Shown: one piece after another, positions 42,634 to 52,000 of the stretch
Layout: each line of letters opens with the position of its first letter
Numbering within the stretch: position 1 is the first letter of the stretch
NCBI RefSeq assembly: GCF_000006405.1
Contig: NW_003206478.1
Coordinates: 50,335-114,334 of the forward strand
Length of the DNA stretch: 64,000 nt
Source: Perkinsus marinus ATCC 50983
Taxonomy: Eukaryota > Perkinsozoa > Perkinsida > Perkinsidae
Direction: 5' to 3'
The notes under the pieces: model-generated
Seen by the model: the letters and a program-made list of their open reading frames with translations, nothing else
Databases searched by the model: none
What the model was told of the DNA's origin: nothing
Program-made: the position numbers and the translations under genes

Positions 42634-42811
42634 TGTCGCTACTCGCGATCCACACGCGCACGTCGAATACGGTAGCGCACGCCCGTGACGTGAGACGTGA
42701 CGTGACGTGAGACGTGACGCGGAGACGCGACGCCTCTCAATCCAACCCCGTCTCCCATTGCTCTTTATATACCTTACATTGGCTAACTTACGCTACGACT
42801 TGGGTTAGTCA
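42634..42811 (+). repeat. 3' LTR
   Basis: Identical by eye to the 5' LTR and preceded by tgggggggaggca, a polypurine tract. Confidence 0.9.
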
Positions 42812-43168
42812 TATTGGGACTCTACTGCCGCCTGTGTAGATACGCCATTTATTCTCACACCCGCGCTCGAAATTCGCCGCTTCCACCTTGTTCTCGAAAA
42901 TTTTCACTCTGGGCCCGATGCAGCCATATGTTCTCGACTTAGCTGTAGTTTCCCCGCGGAATTCCTCAGGGAGTCCTCGCCTCTCAAGTTCCTCATACTA
43001 CTTCTTCTTCTTCACCACGGTAGACCTCTTGAGGAGACTTGTGGCTGATACCGTATGGTAGCGGTGGACTATGCTCTCATCGAGAAGGGTTCTGCTCAGG
43101 GGTTGGCGATTACTTATTACATAGAGGAACGGCCTTGGGGTAGATCCTCTCAGTCTACGAAACATCGG
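42812..43168 (-). mobile_element. LINE, upstream part beyond the LTR insertion
   Basis: Minus-strand frame with ESIVHRYHTVSATSLL and PRVKIFENKVEAANFERG, ending NKWRIYTGGSRVP at the LTR junction. IYTGGSR is the start of the RNase H domain (usually YTDGS) that continues on the other side of the LTR element. The LINE is 5'-truncated near 43,168. Confidence 0.7.
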
Positions 43169-43365
43169 TGACGGAGTAGTAGTAGTCGGCAACACCAAAC
43201 AATGCCTTTAAGGCATTGCCTTATGACTTACCAGATAGGCGTCCCTTTTCAGAGGGGGAAACGGTTTCGGACAGCAGATGTGTCCGACCCGTTTCCTGCT
43301 CACTACCTCGGTTGCCCCCCGCAGACTCTAATAAGATCCTATTATACCTGGTAAAGGATAAAAAG
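43169..43365. repeat. direct repeat, copy 1
   Basis: gtgacggagtagtagtagtc through ttatgacttaccagat and cgacccgtttcctgctcact to tctaataagatcctatta. It matches 43,622-43,846 except for a missing segment after tcggcaacac. Confidence 0.85.
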
Positions 43366-43789
43366 AGCCCATCCCAGTCTGGGGGTGAGTAGTAGGGGAG
43401 GTTGTGGTGGTAGTATTAGGAGAGGTTGTGGTAGGAGTAGCAGCTTGTTGTTGAATGAAAGTCGTCAATGCTGCCGTGAGGGCATCTATCTTCTTCTCCA
43501 ACGTCGCTGTAATACCAGTAACAGTTGAGTCTGCTTGGTCTCTATTTGAAGTGGTAGTAGTAGTGTCGGCTACAGGCGTGTTATGAGGGCTTGTTGGCGG
43601 TGATGTGGTATTAGTCTCCACAGGTGACGGAGTAGTAGTAGTCGGCAACACAGGGAAGCCTGAAAGAAATAATGAGTATACCAAACAAATTGTTTGAAAC
43701 AATGCCTTATGACTTACCAGATTGACGTCCCTTTTCAGAGGGGGGACCGGGTTCGGACAGCAGACGTGTCCGACCCGTTTCCTGCTCAC
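43328..43789 (-). mobile_element. Thr/Pro-rich retroelement fossil, gag-like N-terminus
   Basis: Minus-strand sequence rich in Thr/Pro/Ser with a helical stretch (TATLEKKIDALTAALTTFIQ). Composition and position beside the zinc-knuckle fossil suggest gag remains; family unresolved, broken. Confidence 0.45.
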
Positions 43790-43846
43790 TACCTCGGTTG
43801 ACCCACGCAGACTCTAATAAGCTCCTATTGTACCTTGTGAAGGAGA
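43622..43846. repeat. direct repeat, copy 2
   Basis: See copy 1. About 450 bp offset. Confidence 0.85.
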
Positions 43847-44240
43847 TCAGGAGCCTCTCCCAGTCTGGTGGTGAGGTAGAAGCAGGGGCAGGAGTAGGGG
43901 CCTCGCGGCGCGGCCAATAAGGCCGCCCGCCTTGCCCCCATTGTAATGATCTTTTGTTTTAAACCATTCTAACATTAGTGATAGATGTGATAGACGGCTA
44001 TAGAGGGAGACAAAAATCTGAGGAAAATTTGGGAATTCTTGCTGCTTTCTGTGTCAAGCCCTACAGTAAGGTTGCTGCTGGCAGGAGAACACTAAAAACC
44101 ACTGCCAGGTATATGATCACAACTTCTTATTGTTGTATATCCGTGCACGACAGCAAGATGCCTATATTTGACGGCAAATGCAGCATCAGTTAACTTCGAA
44201 GCATCGGATCTCCAAGAAGGTCCCACTTCTATGCGGGCCA

Positions 44241-45680
44241 TCATTGATGATGTTGTTGTACGGTACAACTTGTACCATACGAAGAGTCCTCTACAGTGTC
44301 GAGATATGAGGGTTCAGTCTCAACTACTGATAAATGTAATTTTTCTACACGGGCCGCGGATAAGAGGATATGGGAGCACATTGTGTCCAAACCTACTTGC
44401 ACCAAGATACTGTCTGCATACGAAGTAGGACATGAAGTGAAGATGTTTCGAATACAGAGATGATTCTGCCCAACTACGCCTACAGTAGCTATACTAGAAC
44501 TCAACTCATAAGCTGTCTGTGAGAACTTAGCCCTGCACGCAATGAGCGTCTTCACTTTTCATTGGTACAGTTGCTTGCTCTATGAGAAGTCGGTCCACAT
44601 AGGGAGCATAATTTATTCTTCCATCGACGCTCTGACTCCTCCGGGGTAATTCCAAGAGCCATCCTTGAGCTTCCCAGCTTTATTGATGGAGGTGAGAGCT
44701 TCATGGGTTTCGAGACACTTGTAGTTAGAGGCTTTATAGGCCGGGCAGGATCTTGGGCAACTGGTATAGTGAAGAAACTTTGGCCTGGCGGAGGATTGCT
44801 TCGCATCCTTTTGTAGGAATACTGCTGAGAATTCCTCCTCTCCTGTCGGGCTCGGCGTTTATCACGTCGCCGACGGACCGGAATCTTGAGGAATTCGTCT
44901 ATCGAATGATGGCCTAGATCCTGGGCAGTCTTGATTAGCTTTTGTTGGAACTGCTCTTCATTCTCACAAGACTTGAGTTCCAGTAAGAAAAGGCGACCAG
45001 TGAGATCAAGAGCCGTTCCTTGATATGTGGTAGAGAATCGTGGGGTCGCTTTGACCATGTCTGCCAATAAATTTTATTGAATAAAACTCGTCGACATTTC
45101 CAGTTAATAATTAAGTTGCGCTCAGTGGTGAGGGAGGTGAAGAGCTTTCTCTCTATCTGGGAAGATTCTTCCCATGGACGTGAAGCTGTATAGCGATCAC
45201 TACTACTCCAGCGTCGGAGTACGACTGTGAACTTCTCGGGATTGGTGAAGAAAGTATGAGCAGGGCTCAGTATTTTCTACAATAGACGTGAACATTGCTT
45301 ATACCACTCGATGGGCTTTGTACCAAGTTCTTCAACACGAGTTACCTGAACTTTTTTGTCCAATATGGACTCAGCGAGGACCATCTGGTCGTGCACATAT
45401 AACCATGTACCAAATCTACTCTTCATTGATGGCAGGATAGAGTCCGCCACCAATTCGTCACGGATAACTTCGCGAGGGTAAGGCAGCGGTAACAGCAAGA
45501 AGTTTCAAAGGACTTGGATCAGCTGTACATGCTTGTGTTGATCGCTGCAAGTTACGCATGAAGTCTCTGTAGTCCAATACAGGAGTATGAACATAAGGTC
45601 GTCGGAGAGTCCTCAGGATTGCAATCCTTATTGTAGCGTTGGCGTGCATTATCAACTGCGCACTCCAATGGGGTATCATA
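44241..45680 (-). mobile_element. LTR-type retroelement fossil (gag zinc knuckle and flanks)
   Basis: Minus strand. A basic gag-like segment at 44,552-45,067 ends in a CCHC zinc knuckle (CSLCGPTSHRASNC). Downstream sequence at 44,241-44,555 may be pol-derived, and 45,277-45,679 has further gag-like sequence (LDKKVQVTRVEELGTKPIEW). The element is broken with several interruptions, lacks recognisable LTRs and is clearly older than the one at 36.5 kb. Confidence 0.6.
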
Positions 45681-45926
45681 TACGCAGAAATCGCTCAATG
45701 CTAACCCATAGCTCGCAATGAAACGAGGAAAGTGTAGACCAAGATCACGTCCACTACGGTCGTGGAGAGAGATACCCTTCCAACCAAGTCCTTCAAGGTG
45801 TCTAGCACCAAGAACATGCTAGGCACGCAATCTAGCGGAGCGACGCAATTCAAGTCCATTCAGTTGAGAACGCCCACTACTATTTAAGACAACACAAAAG
45901 TGAGCATCTCGAGAGAAACGTAGTAA

Positions 45927-48438
45927 TCATTTTTCGCAATCCACAGCTTTAGCAGTAATCTCTGAAACGGGCATATCCCGGCCTTCTTTACATCGTTCCC
46001 AATCATACATATCTTCGATATTAATACCAGCCTTACACAAGCACCGTCGGCACCACCCTGGAGGGCAAATTGAGGATTCTCGCGGGTACATTTCTGCCAG
46101 GAAGTCCCGGACGAACTCAGCGAATCTTTTTTCGAGTATAGCAGCTCTGCATTCTCTTAAAAGTGTCAACATATAATGAATGTTGTGAATCGTGATAAGC
46201 TTCGCACACACCGGTTCCTTAGCAGCGATGGAGTGTAAATACGCACGAGTATACCCCTTCTTGCAGGTCGGGCATGAACATCTCGGATCGATCGGTTGAA
46301 AATCAAAACGGTAGTCTGCGCGGTTTAAACGCATTTGACCGGAACGTACGAGAGCAGTTCCGAATCTCGCCGTACCTGTGGAAAAATTCTGGGAAATTCT
46401 CATACACTTCGAATTTTATGATTTCAAGCGAACATATATTTCATATACAACAACACGAAGAGAGAACTTACGTGTGGGGTAAACGCAGTCGAACATGTCG
46501 ACGCCTAGTGCGACACAGCATATGATATCAAGAGTGTAACCGACTCCCATGAGGTAACGCGGACGGTCCGTGGGCAGTCCTGAATGACAAAGTGGGGGAA
46601 AATACTGAAAAATTTCTTGTTGGGTTTTATACATCGTGTATGACCGAGAACCGAGTAAAACCGAGATACATTCTAACAGTGGAAAATGTATAAGTGAGAA
46701 CAAGAAAATTCCGAGGAAAATTCCTGTTGGTCTTCGTACATTTTTACCCGAATTCGAATATAGACTTTCGTGTTCAGTGAGGAAAACCAAAATATATTCC
46801 AACACTGAAAAGTGTGGGGAAATATATAATAGTGACGGTATGGAAATTCTGAGGAAATTCGGGGATTTTTTTTACTTTTGTACACTTCTACCCGAGTTCG
46901 AATATAAACTTGTATCACTCCACATATTCCAAAATTAGAAATGCCATTAAAATAATCAAATTCCATATGATTCCAGTTCCCAAATTCCAACAACAGCAAA
47001 ATATTACCCTCGGGTTGGGCAGTGCACTGTTCGACGACTTGCCAGAAGGACTCCTTAGCCTCGCCACCGCTGAGCCCTCCAATAGCATATCCCGGCAGTT
47101 TGCGTTTCTGAGGGCAGCCAGAATGTATGTTTGGTTTCCTCAACTGAGTTCGTGAGTTTCCTCATTACTTTATGAAAATTCACAAACGATTTTGGGTGGA
47201 AATGTACAAAAACGCTGGAAAATTTTTAGATTTTTTTTTCATAATTTCTATATTTTTACTAACAAGTGTAGCTGACTATGTGCATAATATGCACGTCAGC
47301 TACACTTGTGGAAGTATATGCACTGCATATACTTCCACATTTTTCGCATTACCTTGATTTCTGCGAGGCACCAACTTCTGAGCTCACGGTCGAGGCCGCC
47401 CTGGACGATACCAAAAAGATTCTGTTCGTGTGGTCGTTTATGGGCAGCAATACATCGATCGAGCCAACGAATAGTTCTTTCAACGGCATCCTGAAGTGGT
47501 ACAAAATCGGACCTATTTTGTATCTTGCATGGTTGAACCTAAGATTCTCACCTTCATCCTAGCACGATCCTCATAAGTGCTGCTGACGACATCGTCTAAG
47601 GCCATCATAATATCCGCCCCGATTGAGTTTTGAATCCCCATAGATTCTTCGGGGGTTAACATCATCATTTCTGAAAAAGATGCATATCTTAGGTTCATGC
47701 ATGGAAGATACGAAATAGGTCCGCTCACGGACCTTTAGTCCGGGGGTTCTGGAAATGGACTCCTTCCTCACTAATAGACAGAAGCTTTAACAAGCTGACC
47801 ATCTGAAAGCCGCCCGAGTCTGTCAGTAAATTCCTTGGCCAATGCATGTACCTGATGACATGTAGAATTATACCAGCAATAAAGTCTCGACAAGGATTAG
47901 ATCCCCAAGCCTTTGCCATACTAGCAGAGCGCTCTACCACTACGCTACAACGCTGATTACTCATGTAGTCCGCCGACTTTTTGCAATAATTCAGCACCAG
48001 GACTCGTCCCGAGATGATATGTATTGGCCAGTATGATCTCCGGACCGAGCTCATCTACCTCTTCCGAGAGTAGTCCCTTGATAGTACCTACAGAGGGAAA
48101 ACTAGAAACAGGTTAATGCAATGAGCGGCTTCACCGTAGGTGCCGACTGGCATGAAAACGGGAGTCTTCACTGGCCCGTGGGGTAAATGAACAACACCAG
48201 CGCGAGCTCGGCCGTCCGTGCCTGAAGACGTGAAGTTTTCGATGTTGTTCAAGTCTACAGCTGTTGTGGTAGATTTATTCATTTTGTGGTGGTGAATGTA
48301 AAACTTCGATCGCATACTACCTTGCAGCTCGAATTGAAGAGCTTCTCCTGGTTTCAATGGGCTTTGGTAGTCGCCCTTGAACCGCTTCGGCTCGGGACTT
48401 TTGGACCTGTTCGGGCCGGGCGTCTCGGAGTGCTTCAT
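45927..48438 (-). CDS. QTRT1: queuine tRNA-ribosyltransferase, catalytic subunit
   Basis: Exchanges guanine 34 for queuine in GUN-anticodon tRNAs. Nine exons, phases all consistent: 48321-48438, 48135-48221, 47961-48087, 47733-47851, 47552-47670, 47353-47490, 47008-47107, 46472-46579, 45927-46375; 454 residues. Motifs: [43 protein letters not shown] (the catalytic-site DSGGFQ), [41 protein letters not shown], and the zinc site in [17 protein letters not shown] with a downstream [11 protein letters not shown]. About 50 residues longer than the usual enzyme at the N-terminus. Several introns are made of element B. Divergent from the RAP gene, with tRNA-Ile between them. Confidence 0.95.
46376..46471 (+). 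mobile_element. element B remnant spanning a 96-nt QTRT1 intron
   Basis: On the gene strand the intron reads gtaagttc, then aaatatatgttcgctt, attcgaagtgtatgagaatt and tcccagaatttttccacag. B sequence continues to the acceptor, which coincides with the cccacac(tg) end of B. Confidence 0.7.
46676..46809 (-). mobile_element. element B copy in QTRT1 intron
   Basis: Ends with atatattccaacactg; carries cgtacatttttacccgaatt. Confidence 0.75.
46810..46930 (-). mobile_element. second element B copy in the same intron
   Basis: aaagtgtggggaaatata, atggaaattctgaggaaatt, tgtacacttctacccgagtt. It directly abuts the previous copy. Confidence 0.75.
47121..47261 (+). mobile_element. element B copy in QTRT1 intron 47108-47352
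   Basis: gaatgtatgtttggtttcct, gtgagtttcctcattacttt, ttgggtggaaatgtacaaaa. The right end is replaced by twin hairpins. Confidence 0.75.
47262..47339. repeat. two adjacent perfect hairpins inside an intron
   Basis: First: acaagtgtagctgac pairs with gtcagctacacttgt, extended by tgtgcat/atgcac pairing toward the loop. Second: tgtggaagtatatgca pairs exactly with tgcatatacttccaca around a single C. Confidence 0.9.
47875..47950 (-). repeat. weak tRNA-like sequence in QTRT1 intron, sense
   Basis: Minus strand gttgtagcgtagtggtagag has a good A-box; the T-arm region ttggggatctaatcc is eroded. Intron 47852-47960. Confidence 0.45.
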
Positions 48439-49070
48439 TGACTGGGCAGACTAAGCTGAGGAAAGCAGGAGAGAGTGTACTTGAAAACACTAAGTAGATT
48501 TTGTGAACGATGATAGTTGACGAGATTGACTCCATGTCGCGGGGTTAATCGTAGCGACTTCGAGGATGCTCAAGCTGACAACCGCTGGGTTATTAAGAGT
48601 ATTAAAATGCATGTCCATACCTTTCAAGGGAAGCCAGGGCTTTCCGAACAGAGGCTCTTAGACAAACCACTAATATTTGTATAAGGTCCTGTAGCTCAGT
48701 GGTTAGAGCGACGGTCTTATGAGCCGTAGGCCGCGGGTTCGACCCCCGCCGGGACTATTTTTCCACATATTTCGTTGTTCGGTGCATCTTATGTTGAAGC
48801 ACTTTATGTCGGGTATCTTCTGCTCCAACTGGAGTTTACACTCGAGGATAGACATTGTTATAATAGTATTTGTCGCTGCTCAGGTGAAAATCGACAATTT
48901 CATTTTTTCTTGACCACACGGCGTCGTCTACCCTTACTGACGCTCGAGCCTTCTCTACTACTATTGCAATTGTGTGTATTCGTTTACGTCATTTTGGCAT
49001 CGAACTATGATGGGTCTCGGCCCGAGACGGATCTAAGATGTTTTTAAGTTTTATATTTTTTCCATTTCGT
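48439..49070. promoter_or_regulatory. divergent promoter region with tRNA-Ile
   Basis: Between the QTRT1 and RAP start codons (632 bp), inferred to hold both promoters. No motif recognised apart from the tRNA gene. Confidence 0.3.
48685..48757 (+). tRNA. tRNA-Ile (anticodon UAU)
   Basis: Acceptor GGTCCTG/CGGGACT with two G-U pairs, D-arm GCTC..GAGC, anticodon stem ACGGT/GCCGT with loop CTTATGA (anticodon TAT), T-stem GCGGG/CCCGC around TTCGACC. No intron; followed by TTTTT. Confidence 0.93.
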
Positions 49071-52000
49071 ATGCCACCGAACACTTCTGCGATACCACTC
49101 CGCCGCCTATTCAGCACCTCAGCCGCCGCACATGCCACTTTGAAGCCTCCTAGAGCGTCTACCATAAATCCCCCTGATGTGAGGAGCACGGCAGCCTTGG
49201 GAGTATTACAACCACTGACATCTTCAGAGTCGCTGCATCGTGCTGAGGTGAGCTTCGCACGGTTACTGTGGACTTATTATCACTCAGGTTCTAAGTGCCC
49301 TCCCGGGAGTTACTCTTAAATCAACCGAAGTGGCAGAGGAAGGTAGAATTTTTATAAAAAATCTAATTTTTATCGAGTTTTTAATACCAAAATTTTAACG
49401 AATCAATGTGTGAATTATCTACATCATGTTCATTAGATGAGCTAGAAGCAGTAGTCGAGAATTTGCTGGTCCAGGTTGATCGCGATGGAGATTCATTAAC
49501 TACTTTACAGTGTATTGCAGGTAAACGCTGATTACATTCGGAATTTTTGAGAGTGATTTTTCATCAGTTCTCAAGGAGTTGACCAAGACCGTGGAAAGTG
49601 CGGAAACAGCAACTAGAAATATGTTATCTGATGGGAGGCTACAGCACTTAGTCAACAGAACAGTCTCGATAGCTACTGCGGAAAGCGCATCGTTGAAATG
49701 GTCGGACGTGATTGCTCTGATGGAAAGTTTCGTGAAGGTAGTGCGGAAGGTCCCGGGTTCGGTCCCCGCATATGACATCTTTTTTCAGTTGCGTTTGAGA
49801 GCCCCACTGCGAGATGTAACTCCAATATGTTTTCGCTTTATGAAAAATGTGGAGCCAGCAGAGATGAAAGAAAAATTACGACAGGTATGATTATCGGAAT
49901 TCTGAGGGAATTTTGGGAAATTCTTTTTAGTTTCTATACCCGACCTCGTACGAATAGAAAGACTCAGCAGAATTTTTCCAAAAATTTCCTGAAAATTTTT
50001 CATATTGTCACAATCATACGTCGTCGATTATGTGCAAATTTTTCCCACACTAGGTAAAAATGAGTATTTTTCGGAATTTTTCTCTGCAAATTTCTATATG
50101 TTGGTTTTTATCGGGCCTGTGAAATCGCAGTGATGGAATATACGTTTGCTTTCCTTAGCTCAGTAGACGAAATTTTTTTGGAAAAAAATTCTCAGAACTT
50201 TCACATGTGCATGTGTTGGAATATATATGTTTGCTTTCCTTAGCTCACTTGAGGATAAAATATAAATTTTTCTCAGAATTTTTTTTCGTTTTTTTTCAGG
50301 CTGGTCGCACTCTGCAACTACTCGGCCAAGGCATGGTCTACCACCCCGAAGTTTTCGATTTCACATGCCACAGCGCTGAGCGTGCTAAACTGATGGACCC
50401 TCACACGATGGCTCTGGTAGGGTAGCGTCTACTTTCACAAGGGTAAATTCTGACGAACACTTGTTCGCTTTTCTCAGCTGAGTAAAAGTGTATAGAAACC
50501 AGTGAAAATTTCCCAGAAATTCCTGAAAATTTTTTATGTTGTCACCATCACATGTGGTTGACCATATGCATATTTTTTCGTACTGCTGATCAGTGTTGGA
50601 GGAATATATGTTCGCTTTCCTCGGCTGAGCTCAGGAGTTTCCTCATTAATTATAGAAGTTTATATACGAATTTGGGTAGAAGTGTACAGAAACCAATAAG
50701 AATTTTTAGAAAATTTTCATATTTTCCGGGAAAATATGCGGAAAATGAATATTTTCGTGGGAAAAATTTTTTCCAGGTTCTTTATGAGGCCGGTCGTCAT
50801 GGATTGCGAACTAAACATTACACTGATGTTATTGTTCCTGCAGCAGCGGAATTAGCACCGAGTAAGTGCGTGAAAAATTCCGAAGTTGTTGATTTTTCAC
50901 GCACAGATATGTCGTTGGAAGATCTGCGTTTGTCTATGCGTGGGCTGATGAGATTTGTAAAGGACTGGAGGGCATTTTTCGATGTAGGAAATTCACTAAA
51001 ACGACTTTTCGATGCGGACTTTTTGCGAAAATTCCCCTGAATAAACGCAAGTGTTGAGGTGCTCAATCGCTACACCTGAGTTTACTAGACTGAATGTTAA
51101 TCTATTTTCCATTCCCAAGTCACGACCCGTCCTACTCGATAATATTTGAGTTCCACCCGTTTTACGTGAAGTGGCGTAATACTCCATGTGAAAAACGCGA
51201 TATGAAGTGAATTGAAAATACACATCACATGTTTTACGCGAAGTGAAATGTGAAATATTTATTACTAGTTTTTTTTTCATATCACTAGGGTGAAAGTCCA
51301 TTGTTTTTGAAGTAGGTGATCTGCATCAAGAGTAGTAGAGTACACGATGAGCTCTCTAATATGACGAATGAATCATTGATAATGCTGATGAGAGTTTGTA
51401 AAGAACTGAAAGCCTCCAGAAAATACAACGGTAATATATGTATGCTTTTCTTTATTATAGGAGTTGGCATATCAATTTGGAGAAAAAATGTGAAATTTTC
51501 CGAAAAATTTCCTCAGAATTTTCATTTTTTCTTCGATTTTGCGCTATAAATGATTTCCATATCTATATTTTGCAATATATTGGAGTTTCACCATAGTGAT
51601 ATGAAAAATACATTTCACGACTATTGCATATCACCGCGAATATCGCGTTTTACACCGAGTTTTACGCCACCTCACGTGAAGCGGGTGAAACTCCATTAAT
51701 ATAAATATGTTTATAATATTTCCTATATATTGATATTAATATATGACCACTGTATAGTTATACACTGTAATCAAGTTTCACCACCCTAGTGATATGAAAA
51801 ACACTAGTGAAAAACACATTATCGCGATTTTCACATCGCGTAAAACGGGTGAAACTCCAATGCAGGTTTTGTGATTTTTTTTCAGATACTCACAAGGACA
51901 TTGCCGATGAGATATCACAGCGCTTGAGTCGAAGAGAGTTCAGCAGCGAGGAGCAAGGCATGGTGTCAATGTATATGGACAAGGACACTAGGTAGGTGTA

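Larger units (their letters stand above)
36503..42811 (+). mobile_element. LTR retrotransposon, looks whole and young
   Basis: 6.3 kb element with two 178-bp LTRs that I read as identical, a gag-like ORF, a long pol ORF with order protease, reverse transcriptase, RNase H, integrase, and a G-rich polypurine tract just before the 3' LTR. The order excludes Ty1/copia; it fits Ty3 or BEL/Pao, which I cannot separate by eye. Flanks give a 5-bp near-duplication (tcttg/tattg). It is inserted in a LINE. Identical LTRs mean a recent insertion. Confidence 0.88.
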
